Shown: piece by piece, positions 1 to 5,910 of the stretch
Numbering within the stretch: position 1 is the stretch's first letter
Layout: the number at the start of each line of letters is the position of its first letter
Source: a virus
Strand: one strand, 5' to 3'
Length of the DNA: 37,445 bases
Virus record (IMG/VR): IMGVR_UViG_3300037245_000681
Location: 1-37,445 of that record
The notes under the pieces: generated by a model
Told to the model about the DNA's origin: nothing
Seen by the model: the letters and a program-made list of their open reading frames with translations, nothing else
The model's database searches: none
Made by a program: the position numbers and the translations under genes

Positions 1-29
1 CATCTTATCTCTCACTTATAATTAAATTA
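1..29. repeat. 29-bp direct repeat, copy 1 (copy 2 at 387-415)
   Basis: Bases 1-29 match 387-415 exactly. Read on the minus strand, each copy holds a purine-rich ribosome binding site (GTGAGAGATAAG) and the ATG of the next gene. Copy 2 also encodes the end of the 59-residue protein, and copy 1 contains the stop of the 27-389 gene. The two copies bracket the 27-389 gene, so that gene sits between homologous translation-start cassettes. Confidence 0.85.
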
Positions 30-127
30 TTTGTTAAAACCGCCCCAGCGTATCAATTCGAATTTTAATATATTTAGTATCTCCTTTGCATCTTCACCTT
101 TTAGATTTATATATTCAGGAACCCAAA
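1..127. repeat. Terminal overlap identical to 37319-37445
   Basis: The first 127 bases are identical to the last 127. This is what a de Bruijn assembler with k=127 leaves when it closes a circular contig, so the true unit is most likely 37,318 bp and circular (or circularly permuted). A real 127-bp terminal redundancy is the less likely alternative, because the length matches a standard k-mer and no terminase or packaging feature lies here. Confidence 0.9.
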
Positions 128-389
128 ATCCATTATGATTACCTTTGAATACTTTCACAAAATCACTACCGTATGCAAACTCAAAGTACATACTTCTACC
201 CATGCAATAATTAGGATTTTCATCCCAAATAATAGCGGTGCAACCACAATAACCATTATCTCCCTTAAATTCATAATGATCACTATCTCGAGATTTCATA
301 AACTCAACAAACGCACTTATAAACTCTTTTTCATTTGATGGTTTATGGCAATCTAGCTTGTCCCATTTTTCTATGTAACCCTTTAGCAT
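27..389 (-). CDS. Hypothetical early protein, 120 aa
   Basis: I do not recognise this protein. It is soluble and acidic, rich in aromatic residues and Gly, with no membrane segment. A GTG lies four codons upstream at 401, but the ATG at 389 is preferred: GAGAG sits at correct spacing before it, and it begins one base after the TAA of the upstream 59-residue gene, which suggests translational coupling. It belongs to the leftward early operon and is followed, across the contig join, by the 56-residue gene at 37151-37321, which has the same ribosome-binding sequence. Confidence 0.6.
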   Translation of the reverse strand: MLKGYIEKWDKLDCHKPSNEKEFISAFVEFMKSRDSDHYEFKGDNGYCGCTAIIWDENPNYCMGRSMYFEFAYGSDFVKVFKGNHNGFWVPEYINLKGEDAKEILNILKFELIRWGGFNK

Positions 390-390
390 C

Positions 391-570
391 TTATCTCTCA
401 CTTATAATTAAATTAATCATTAAATACCATTTTACCAAATTTACACAACTCTCACACACAACCGCGCTACCACTTTTGTTTAACGTCCAATATGCAGCTC
501 CTATAAATATATCATTATCGCAATATCTACATGAGCGTGAAGTGTGCTTGGTTGCTATGTGAAAAGTCAT
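391..570 (-). CDS. Small zinc-ribbon-like protein, 59 aa
   Basis: The gene starts MTFHIATKHTS and carries two CxxC knuckles (CRYC near residue 14, CESC near residue 39) about 22 residues apart, the arrangement of a four-cysteine zinc ribbon. No specific function can be assigned. Its last codons (ISER-stop) lie inside the 29-bp direct repeat and overlap the ribosome binding site of the next gene. It lies downstream of the SEC-C gene in the same leftward operon. Confidence 0.6.
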   Translation of the reverse strand: MTFHIATKHTSRSCRYCDNDIFIGAAYWTLNKSGSAVVCESCVNLVKWYLMINLIISER

Positions 571-578
571 GTTAATTC

Positions 579-725
579 CTATTTTTTCGCGCCTAAATGA
601 CAGTTTTTGTATTTCTTACCTGAACCACACGGACACCTATAATTGCGCGGGAATTTTTCAGTCTCTCGAACATAAGGCCGTGATACGCCAGATATAGAAT
701 CTATTGGATGCCTATGGATATACAT
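579..725 (-). CDS. SEC-C motif mini-protein, 48 aa
   Basis: The C-terminal part reads [15 protein letters not shown], a near-consensus SEC-C zinc-binding motif (C-x-C-8x-C-[HC]) as found at the tail of SecA and in many small phage and bacterial proteins. The first 30 residues are basic and unrecognised. In SecA this motif binds zinc and contacts SecB and the ribosome. What a free SEC-C module does for a phage is unknown. The ATG at 725 has a G-rich upstream stretch (GGGGTAGGG). It lies between the SSB-like gene and the zinc-ribbon gene. Confidence 0.7.
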   Translation of the reverse strand: MYIHRHPIDSISGVSRPYVRETEKFPRNYRCPCGSGKKYKNCHLGAKK

Positions 726-803
726 TCATAACCCTACCCCTTAATTGGTGCCAGTCCGCATCCTTGCTGATACTGGCTAAACTATTGATTAATACGCTGG
801 CTT

Positions 804-1292
804 TTACTCGTTAGCATGAACGGCATGAGGTGCAAAGCCTTGTTGCTGACTTGGCGCTTGCTGTTGCTGCGGTGCAAAGCCTACTTGTTGTGCTGGTGCC
901 TGTTGCTGCTGTAAAGGCGCTTGCTGCTGACCTTGATTAACAAAGCCACCTTGTTGTGGTGCTTGTTGTTGTGGTGCTGCTTGCCCTTGTGGAGAGTTAA
1001 CAAAACCTAGCTTAGCATCCTGGATTAACAGTTTCGGGTATTGAGCGTTACTTACATCTAAAATCAAACCAGTACCACTAACCGTTACAATTGCACCTTC
1101 AACTAATGCGCTACGATAAAATTCAATCTGAGCATCTTTAGCAAATAAAGCTGCATCATAATTAGTGTAAACATTTGCTTTTAGTTTAAAGTCATAGTTC
1201 TTTTCGCCAAGGCCAACAAAGAATGTTACCCCGTTTTGTCCTGCGTGTTCGTTAGCTGGACGGTTTAGTTTTGCTGTTACTGAATGTGACAT
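804..1292 (-). CDS. SSB-like single-stranded DNA-binding protein with Gln-rich tail, 162 aa
   Basis: Residues 1-105 look like a small beta-rich OB-fold domain (alternating hydrophobic strands, central Gly-rich turn, basic N-terminus). Residues 106-162 are a low-complexity tail of Gln, Ala, Pro and Gly with repeated QQQAP units. The plan of a globular domain plus disordered tail is that of SSB proteins, but the tail ends HAVHANE and lacks the acidic DDDIPF-type tip used by bacterial SSB to recruit partners. It lies directly downstream of a coiled-coil gene and a Rad52-like annealing gene, a usual setting for a phage SSB. The ribosome binding site is TAGGA. Confidence 0.6.
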   Translation of the reverse strand: MSHSVTAKLNRPANEHAGQNGVTFFVGLGEKNYDFKLKANVYTNYDAALFAKDAQIEFYRSALVEGAIVTVSGTGLILDVSNAQYPKLLIQDAKLGFVNSPQGQAAPQQQAPQQGGFVNQGQQQAPLQQQQAPAQQVGFAPQQQQAPSQQQGFAPHAVHANE

Positions 1293-1310
1293 TTATTTTA
1301 TTCCTATTAC

Positions 1311-2000
1311 TTAGTAGTGGATGATTGTGTTTGGTACTTTTTTATCTATTAACGCCTGTGTCACTGTTTGTGCTGAATAATGGTCAAGCCCAACGCTAAG
1401 GAACAAGCTAAATATTGAACGGTTAATTCCGCGAACATGCTCAACATTTGCTAGTCGTGCGTTTTCCTCGTTAACTCTGTCGCGCTCTTTAGCTTCCGCT
1501 AATCGGTTTTGCTGATCAATCGCTCTTGATGCTGCTTCATCTGCTATTTGTTTATCTCTAGCAGCTTGTGCATCAATAGCTTGCTGGCGGTCATATGCAA
1601 AAGTCTTATTCATCAATAAACCGATTTCATGGTCATTTTCGAATTTGGCAGCATCAAGTACCGCCTGTTTACGTGCATCTTCAGCGGCAAGTTCTTTTTT
1701 GCGTACGACATTGTAAGCGTCAAGCAAGTCAGTGTACGGCTTGTTAGCAATTACAAGCCTTGAAACGATAGCGTCATGCTCTTTATTTACCGCTGCCGTG
1801 TTAGCCTTAGTTATTGCGATGCGTGACGTTTTTAGCTCCTTGATTATATCGCCAATTTCAGCAGCACCTTTCTTTACCATTGTTCGCTCAGGTAAATTAC
1901 TCATGTCAGCAACAAGCCCTTCATTATACTTCTTGCTGTTTTCTTCTATTGAGGTTATTACGCCCTCAGTAGTTACCCCTTTAAAAATTGCTATTTCCAT
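1311..2000 (-). CDS. Coiled-coil recombination-associated protein, 229 aa
   Basis: The central part (about residues 80-190) is highly charged and Ala/Glu/Arg-rich, with heptad-like spacing typical of a long coiled coil. The C-terminal 40 residues form a small globular part ending NTIIHY. No catalytic motif is visible. The gene starts two bases after the TAG of the Rad52-like gene with a strong GGAGG site, so the two are co-translated. Phage recombination operons often have such a protein between the annealing protein and SSB. Its role is not established here. Confidence 0.6.
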   Translation of the reverse strand: MEIAIFKGVTTEGVITSIEENSKKYNEGLVADMSNLPERTMVKKGAAEIGDIIKELKTSRIAITKANTAAVNKEHDAIVSRLVIANKPYTDLLDAYNVVRKKELAAEDARKQAVLDAAKFENDHEIGLLMNKTFAYDRQQAIDAQAARDKQIADEAASRAIDQQNRLAEAKERDRVNEENARLANVEHVRGINRSIFSLFLSVGLDHYSAQTVTQALIDKKVPNTIIHY

Positions 2001-2002
2001 TA

Positions 2003-2593
2003 CTAACCCTCCGTATTAAATAAGTGATTTAAATCTTCTGTTTGATTTTGTGATAACCCTTGCCAATGCTTAGCTATCAAGCCACTCCAATTATGCTTAA
2101 CACCCGCAACATCTTTTTCAATTATCATTTTGCATATAAACTCAACATCAGGATCAATCTCCTTGAATTCATCTTGCATCATTTGCACGTATTTATGATC
2201 GTCAAATAACCCCATAAATACATCAGCGTTAAAGCCAAGCTTACTAAGCGCCTTTGTTAGTGCGTCAGTTTCAACTTTCTTTGCAAAATCTGCATCTGGC
2301 TTAGTTCGTGCGCCATCCTTGTAAGCGCTTATTGATGAAGTAATTGGAAAGCCACCTTTAGGAAAGAAGAAGTTACCGTGAAAAACAACGATACCAGTAC
2401 TCGCAAGCATCGCGTAATCAAATGTAATCTCTTTAAAACCCCAGCCTATGCCATACACGCCAAACTGTTTAGTTGCATTCTTAACTTGTCGCTGTGGAGC
2501 TATTGCGGTTATCTTGTTACCGCGAACATTTGCGCTTTTAGTATGCGCTGGATTAGTCTTTTCGACCTTATCCCACAAATCTAAATTAGACAT
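2003..2593 (-). CDS. Rad52/Sak-like single-strand annealing protein, 196 aa
   Basis: Residues 45-130 contain elements seen in phage single-strand annealing proteins of the Rad52/Sak group: a GIGWGFK strand, a basic patch, and the helix ETDALTKALSKLGFNADVF followed by a DDHKY turn. The family anneals complementary single strands during phage recombination and replication. The next genes encode a coiled-coil protein and an SSB-like protein, completing a recombination cassette. No partner exonuclease is recognisable. The start has GGAG upstream and overlaps the preceding zinc-ribbon gene by 8 bases. The subfamily is uncertain. Confidence 0.65.
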   Translation of the reverse strand: MSNLDLWDKVEKTNPAHTKSANVRGNKITAIAPQRQVKNATKQFGVYGIGWGFKEITFDYAMLASTGIVVFHGNFFFPKGGFPITSSISAYKDGARTKPDADFAKKVETDALTKALSKLGFNADVFMGLFDDHKYVQMMQDEFKEIDPDVEFICKMIIEKDVAGVKHNWSGLIAKHWQGLSQNQTEDLNHLFNTEG

Positions 2594-2747
2594 TTGGTAT
2601 CTGCTCCGTTACATGGTCAGCGTTAGCGCTCTCGATATACTGGCAGCTACCACACAAACCACACTCTATATCTTCAGGTAAAAGTGGCGTAAAACATTTG
2701 CTACATTCAACTGGCTCATTACAACTATCATCGTGGTAATTATTCAC
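2586..2747 (-). CDS. Small zinc-ribbon-like protein, 53 aa, GTG start
   Basis: The protein starts at GTG (VNNYHDDSCNEP), with AGAGGGTGG upstream. It has CSKC near residue 15 and CGLCGSC near residue 29, a compact Cys4 knuckle pair. The start overlaps the end of the 63-residue gene by 8 bases and the stop overlaps the start of the Rad52-like gene by 8 bases, a tightly packed arrangement that supports expression. No specific function can be given. Confidence 0.6.
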   Translation of the reverse strand: MNNYHDDSCNEPVECSKCFTPLLPEDIECGLCGSCQYIESANADHVTEQIPNV

Positions 2748-2931
2748 TTGCCACCCTCTCAAGGTTAATCTTCAAAATATCCTTGTACTCAGCAATAGCA
2801 ACGTTGATACCGATTGCAGTTATTATATTATTCTTAGCGATAGTCTTTTCTAACACTGTACAGGCTGCGATTTTACTTTTAAGATCGTCAGTCTTAGCGA
2901 CTTTCATTTTGCTATCCCACTCAGTATGCAT
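2740..2931 (-). CDS. First gene of leftward early operon, hypothetical, 63 aa
   Basis: This is a small, helical, Lys/Ala-rich protein with no recognised domain. A strong ribosome binding site (AAGGAGAGAG) precedes the ATG. It is the promoter-proximal gene of the leftward early operon, starting just inside the divergent control region at 2974-3067, so it is probably among the first proteins made. Confidence 0.6.
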   Translation of the reverse strand: MHTEWDSKMKVAKTDDLKSKIAACTVLEKTIAKNNIITAIGINVAIAEYKDILKINLERVASE

Positions 2932-2973
2932 AATCTCTCTCCTTATTAATTTGCTTCGTTGAACTTGTGACTA

Positions 2974-3001
2974 ACTTTAGCACGTTGATTGAATAGCGCA
3001 A
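2974..3001 (-). promoter_or_regulatory. Candidate leftward early promoter
   Basis: On the minus strand a TTGCGC -35 box (2996-3001) and a TAAAGT -10 box (2974-2979) are separated by 16 bases, upstream of the first leftward gene. The match to sigma-70 is moderate. The -35 box touches the left arm of the inverted repeat at 3000-3040. Confidence 0.45.
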
Positions 3002-3040
3002 GTATTAATTTCATATTTTTTTAATATTATATTAATACTT
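3000..3040. promoter_or_regulatory. Candidate operator: 10-bp inverted repeat between divergent promoters
   Basis: AAGTATTAAT at 3000-3009 and its perfect reverse complement ATTAATACTT at 3031-3040 are separated by 21 AT-rich bases. Each arm abuts or overlaps the -35 box of one of two divergent promoters, the geometry expected of a shared operator. A further AAGTATTA half-site lies at 8525-8532 over another promoter. The first rightward gene encodes a ribbon-helix-helix-like protein that could be the ligand. That link is inference. Confidence 0.5.
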
Positions 3041-3067
3041 TACACCCGCCTATATATAAACTAATAT
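3039..3067 (+). promoter_or_regulatory. Strong rightward sigma-70-type promoter
   Basis: TTTACA (3039-3044), a 17-base spacer and TAATAT (3062-3067) form a near-consensus promoter. The first gene starts at 3098 after an AAAGGAAG ribosome binding site. It should drive the five-gene operon 3098-4215. Confidence 0.75.
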
Positions 3068-3097
3068 TGACTCAACTTAATTAAAGGAAGTAACGAG

Positions 3098-3262
3098 ATG
3101 ACAGTAAAAAAGAAAGGCAATGCAGTAGCGGTCCGTAATGATGTGAACGTTTTACTAGATGAGCTAGTGAGTCACAGAGTTAATACTAATAGCTTGATAG
3201 CAAACAAGGTTAGCGTTGTTGCTGATTTAATTATTAAAGCACATAAGAAGGAATGTAAATAA
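3098..3262 (+). CDS. Ribbon-helix-helix-like regulator, 54 aa
   Basis: A short basic N-terminus (TVKKKGN) leads into a candidate beta strand (AVAVRND), a first helix (VNVLLDELVSHRV) and a second helix starting at a Ser-Val pair (VSVVADLIIKAHKK). This matches the size and layout of Arc/MetJ/CopG-type dimeric regulators. It is the first gene after the strong rightward promoter and faces the leftward early operon, where an autoregulator is expected. TAA overlaps the next ATG (TAATG). Confidence 0.5.
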   Translation: MTVKKKGNAVAVRNDVNVLLDELVSHRVNTNSLIANKVSVVADLIIKAHKKECK

Positions 3263-3537
3263 TGACTACCATGTTTAAATTATTTTCCGGTTCGGTAACT
3301 GAGTTTGAAGTAATTAAAACCTCAGATAAGTCGGTTTGGTTTAAAAGAAAGACAAATCAAGGGGTGATAGTTGATAATAGAGAGCTACTAAAAACAAGTT
3401 ACTATTCGTGGTTTGATAGTAGACAAGATGCTATTGACGCTCTATATAAGGGCTTATCATCAAAGGTTTCATCGGCAAAGTACGGTCTTGATTATGCAGA
3501 AAAAGAACTAGAAAAAGCCGTTAAGGAGTTTGGGTAA
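3262..3537 (+). CDS. Hypothetical protein, 91 aa
   Basis: This is an unrecognised small protein with a beta-rich, basic N-terminal half and a helical, charged C-terminal half (AEKELEKAVKEF). Its start overlaps the stop of the upstream regulator by one base and its own stop overlaps the next start, so it is translated as part of the compact rightward operon. Confidence 0.6.
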   Translation: MTTMFKLFSGSVTEFEVIKTSDKSVWFKRKTNQGVIVDNRELLKTSYYSWFDSRQDAIDALYKGLSSKVSSAKYGLDYAEKELEKAVKEFG

Positions 3538-3623
3538 TGAACGATTTAACAACATTCGAAATTATTATATGTGTAGCTTCTGTATTGGTAGCTGCTTGGT
3601 TAGTTTTTGGGAGAGAGAAATAA
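3537..3623 (+). CDS. Single-pass membrane peptide, 28 aa
   Basis: A 28-residue peptide with a continuous hydrophobic stretch (about residues 7-24: FEIIICVASVLVAAWLVF) and a basic C-terminus (GREK). TAATG overlaps at both ends support expression. Small membrane peptides in early phage operons often act on host membrane functions, but none is recognised here. Confidence 0.5.
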   Translation: MNDLTTFEIIICVASVLVAAWLVFGREK

Positions 3624-3853
3624 TGAGCATCAATCAATATCGTAACGAAGACCTAATGAATTCACGCTATATAGCATCTGAAGCCAAGAACCAAGGTGAT
3701 AACCTAACTCATGCTAACAAAGGCTTAGAATCATCACATGGAGCTGCATTTCAAGGTGTTAGTAATATCAAGTCTGATACTGAAATGGCAAAGGTTGCTA
3801 TTGATGTTGATAGCATGGCTTACTTTGATGATTTACTAAGTGGTGAACACTAA
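3623..3853 (+). CDS. Hypothetical protein, 76 aa
   Basis: The start at 3623 is chosen over an upstream GTG because GGGAGAGAG precedes it and it shares the TAATG junction with the membrane-peptide gene. The protein is polar and acidic with no recognised domain. Its stop again overlaps the following start. Confidence 0.55.
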   Translation: MSINQYRNEDLMNSRYIASEAKNQGDNLTHANKGLESSHGAAFQGVSNIKSDTEMAKVAIDVDSMAYFDDLLSGEH

Positions 3854-4215
3854 TGACTAATCTTGATAAGCAATTAGAAGAGTTAATCAAAGAGCGTAAT
3901 GATTTTGAGGCTGAGAATATAGCGTTAAAAGCACAGGTTAATTGTCTGTCTAACTTCCTAGAAAATACAGCGGTGCCAGTGTTTGTATTGGCTGTAAATG
4001 ACTACCCAGTCTCTCATGGCCCAGCTAGCAATCTAACCGACCTTAACGAGGTTATAAGTAAAACCACTAAACAATGCCTTAACAGTGTTAAAGCTTCAGC
4101 GGTGCAGGGTTTTGTTGATACTTTAGATGGTAATTCAGGAATAAAGGTTTACGAGTCAAGAATTAAAAAGGATGGTCGTGATTATGCGATTAAACTAAGG
4201 AACAATAATGGATGA
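3853..4215 (+). CDS. Hypothetical protein with N-terminal coiled coil, 120 aa
   Basis: Residues 1-35 are a short leucine-rich coiled coil (LDKQLEELIKERNDFEAENIALKAQV), followed by a mixed alpha/beta part containing KASAVQGFVDTL. Coiled-coil starts of this kind are common in small phage proteins of unknown role. It is the last gene before the terminator at 4256-4282. Confidence 0.6.
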   Translation: MTNLDKQLEELIKERNDFEAENIALKAQVNCLSNFLENTAVPVFVLAVNDYPVSHGPASNLTDLNEVISKTTKQCLNSVKASAVQGFVDTLDGNSGIKVYESRIKKDGRDYAIKLRNNNG

Positions 4216-4232
4216 GTCCCTTGAATAAATAT

Positions 4233-4282
4233 ACCGCCTATTAAAGCGGTAAATTAAAAGGCTACATTGTGTAGCCTTTTTT
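4233..4282. terminator. Bidirectional rho-independent terminator
   Basis: A 7-bp stem (GGCTACA 4260-4266, TGTAGCC 4270-4276) extends through flanking A and T runs and ends in Ts on both strands. It can end the rightward operon (3098-4215) and the single leftward gene at 4290-4433. A weaker hairpin (ACCGC 4233-4237, GCGGT 4246-4250) lies just before it. Confidence 0.8.
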
Positions 4283-4289
4283 ATTGCTG

Positions 4290-4433
4290 TTATCCGCCAG
4301 TGAATCCGCTACTAATAACATTAGGCCATTGATAAGCAATGTTACCGCCCTCTTCAATCCTTGCACTTACTTGGGATAATAATCTTTCTATCTCGTAAAC
4401 ACAGTCAAACGCTTCTTTTAGTAAATCTTGCAT
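4290..4433 (-). CDS. Single-gene unit, hypothetical, 47 aa
   Basis: The ATG at 4433 has AAGGGG nine bases upstream. Longer upstream reading would run through a terminator and promoter and is rejected. The protein is an amphipathic helix rich in Glu and Leu, then a Gly-rich tail ending SGFTGG. No family is recognised. It has its own extended -10 promoter and is flanked by terminators, so it behaves like an independently transcribed moron gene. Confidence 0.6.
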   Translation of the reverse strand: MQDLLKEAFDCVYEIERLLSQVSARIEEGGNIAYQWPNVISSGFTGG

Positions 4434-4457
4434 ATAAACCCCTTTGTTAGTCTTTAT

Positions 4458-4466
4458 TATACCATA
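4458..4466 (-). promoter_or_regulatory. Extended -10 promoter (TGGTATAAT)
   Basis: On the minus strand the sequence is TGGTATAAT, a perfect -10 with the TG extension. It lies just after the terminator hairpin at 4484-4504 and upstream of the 47-residue gene. There is no good -35 box. Confidence 0.65.
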
Positions 4467-4477
4467 ACCAAGACGTA

Positions 4478-4507
4478 AAAAAGCCACTTGATTAGAGTGG
4501 CTTTTAG
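4478..4507 (-). terminator. Terminator of leftward replication operon
   Basis: AGCCACT (4484-4490) pairs with AGTGGCT (4498-4504). On the minus strand the stem is followed by six Ts, so it terminates transcription from the 8493-4565 operon. The plus strand also has a short T run. Confidence 0.75.
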
Positions 4508-4564
4508 GCAGCGAGTGAGTATAAAACAAAGAGAGAGCGATGCGTTATAACTCAGTGTAACACG

Positions 4565-4702
4565 TTATTTAACTTGCTGCTGCATTTCCTCGTAATGTTC
4601 AATCGAGTCTCTATACTTGCCAGCCTCTTTTATCTCACCAACTTCTAACGCTGCTGACTCTTTTACTAGTAACTCTTTTATTTTATCGTTGTACCATGTC
4701 AT
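4565..4702 (-). CDS. Hypothetical helical protein, 45 aa
   Basis: A small, charged, probably all-helical protein with no recognised family. Its ATG immediately follows the TAA of the upstream gene with no gap, and GGGG lies ten bases upstream. It is the last gene before the leftward terminator at 4478-4507. Confidence 0.5.
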   Translation of the reverse strand: MTWYNDKIKELLVKESAALEVGEIKEAGKYRDSIEHYEEMQQQVK

Positions 4703-4900
4703 TTATAAATCCCCGTCCTGAGTAAACTGTAAGCGATATTCACCCTTAGTGATTATTAGCGCGTCTTTATCTTGCCCGTCTAACTTCATGCTCATAATTG
4801 CCATTGTTGCCGTTACAAGCTCATCAAAGAACTCATCGTTTGACAGTCCGTTAAGTGTTGCAAATTCTCGCCAAATATTATTATCCATTCTATATACCAT
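4703..4900 (-). CDS. Hypothetical protein, 65 aa
   Basis: A small acidic protein of unknown function with a helical core (DEFFDELVTATMAIMSM) and a C-terminal beta hairpin. There is no clear Shine-Dalgarno sequence before either possible ATG (4900 or 4888), so the start is uncertain. The stop abuts the start of the next gene. Confidence 0.5.
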   Translation of the reverse strand: MVYRMDNNIWREFATLNGLSNDEFFDELVTATMAIMSMKLDGQDKDALIITKGEYRLQFTQDGDL

Positions 4901-4910
4901 CTTAGTTTAG

Positions 4911-5078
4911 TTAAAATTTAATTTGCACGTTGTACGCATCGATATCTCCACACGCTAGGTTATGCTGACTCATTGAACCCCTGGCGCCTAATTCGAATTC
5001 TACCCACTCCGTGATGTCGCTATCTGATGGAGTTTCCTGTACGTCAACTGTAAATGTAACTTCTATTTGCTTACTCAT
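4911..5078 (-). CDS. Hypothetical protein, 55 aa
   Basis: A small beta-rich acidic protein starting MSKQIEVTFTVDV, with a good AGGAAG ribosome binding site. It is not recognised. It lies in the replication operon, between the 61-residue and 65-residue genes. Confidence 0.5.
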   Translation of the reverse strand: MSKQIEVTFTVDVQETPSDSDITEWVEFELGARGSMSQHNLACGDIDAYNVQIKF

Positions 5079-5101
5079 CTTGTTACTTCCTTTATATAGT
5101 T

Positions 5102-5287
5102 TTAGTTATTTAACTTATCAAGCGCTAGTTTTGCCTTGGTCATATCATCGCTAGCAGCACCAAGATTGTTGACGCATTTTAAAGCTAGTTGGCCATGTGC
5201 TTTATCTGCCGCTAGTAACGCAATAGCCATTAACAGATTATTTGTTATCATTTGATTTTGAATCATTAGTTTTGTTTCGTCAGTCAT
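5102..5287 (-). CDS. Hypothetical helical protein, 61 aa
   Basis: An Ala/Leu-rich, amphipathic, all-helical small protein with no recognised family. Its start codon and AAAGGG ribosome binding site lie inside a 25-bp sequence repeated exactly at 6148-6172. The gene therefore carries the same translation start region as the gene at 5911-6150. Confidence 0.5.
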   Translation of the reverse strand: MTDETKLMIQNQMITNNLLMAIALLAADKAHGQLALKCVNNLGAASDDMTKAKLALDKLNN

Positions 5288-5309
5288 TTTATAATCCCTT
5301 TGTTATTTA
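5285..5309. repeat. 25-bp direct repeat flanking the dpdA-like cassette, copy 1
   Basis: Bases 5285-5309 are identical to 6148-6172. Each copy contains a start codon (minus strand), an AAAGGG ribosome binding site and a few bases of upstream spacer. The two copies enclose exactly the two-gene cassette 5307-6150, as if it had been inserted at, or duplicated, the spacer. Confidence 0.85.
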
Positions 5310-5909
5310 ACACCAATTTAACTGGACTATTAAGTCCTTCTTTTTTAACCTGTCACTTAGTTTTTGCAACATATCCCTATGTATACTTATGCCACTACCG
5401 TCACAGGTGTGCGCGCCAATACAATGAAAATGGTAAAACCTATATATAGTGTTAACCCTTCCTATATGTACATGCATGCCGTTATCCAGCGCAGCCCTTA
5501 CTATCTGCTCAGCTTCATAGCTATCCTTAAAATGAGTACTACCACCTAAAAATATCGCATCAGCATTACTAGGCCATTCGTCAAAACCATCTTGAACGAC
5601 GAACGCTTTTTTATACCCGTCTGCCAAATGGTGGTACTCGCTCCACATCGCCAAAGTCTGCTTGTGATCTTCAACCTTGTCCGGCACAGCTGCAAACAAA
5701 CAGTTGTCTTTAAAGTCCCATTGATTTTCCAATATCTTTTTAAATCCTTTAGGCTTTGCCTCTCTAAAACCTCCGTTATCAACTCCAAAAACCTCTTCGC
5801 ATCTTCTATACCTAGTTAACGGTGTCATTAACTGACCAGCGATAAGGTTAGCATCTTGCGCTCTTTTTTCTTTTAGCCTCGCTTCGCTGCCGTCAATTAA
5901 AAACCTCAT
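5307..5909 (-). CDS. DpdA-like 7-deazaguanine DNA transglycosylase, 200 aa
   Basis: The protein follows the order of conserved segments of the tRNA-guanine transglycosylase fold as seen in phage DpdA proteins: DNGGF near residue 44, VPD near 75 (position of the first catalytic Asp), VVQDG near 105 (substrate-binding Gln), FLGGST near 119 (paired Gly), HIGRVN near 148, and TCDGSG near 169 with the candidate nucleophile Asp. At 200 residues it lacks the C-terminal zinc domain of tRNA enzymes. DpdA proteins exchange guanine in DNA for 7-deazaguanines, protecting phage DNA from restriction. No preQ0 synthesis genes are seen, so the base would come from the host queuosine pathway. GAGAGG precedes the ATG. 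Confidence 0.7.
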   Translation of the reverse strand: MRFLIDGSEARLKEKRAQDANLIAGQLMTPLTRYRRCEEVFGVDNGGFREAKPKGFKKILENQWDFKDNCLFAAVPDKVEDHKQTLAMWSEYHHLADGYKKAFVVQDGFDEWPSNADAIFLGGSTHFKDSYEAEQIVRAALDNGMHVHIGRVNTIYRFYHFHCIGAHTCDGSGISIHRDMLQKLSDRLKKKDLIVQLNWC

Positions 5910-5910
5910 T

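Noticed and set aside
1-127. True terminal redundancy or cos site
   Set aside because: The overlap length matches an assembly k-mer and contains part of an ordinary gene and its ribosome binding site. No packaging motif is visible.
5546-5788. Other open frames opposite or within the dpdA-like gene
   Set aside because: They lack ribosome binding sites and are fully overlapped by a gene with a clear protein pattern.
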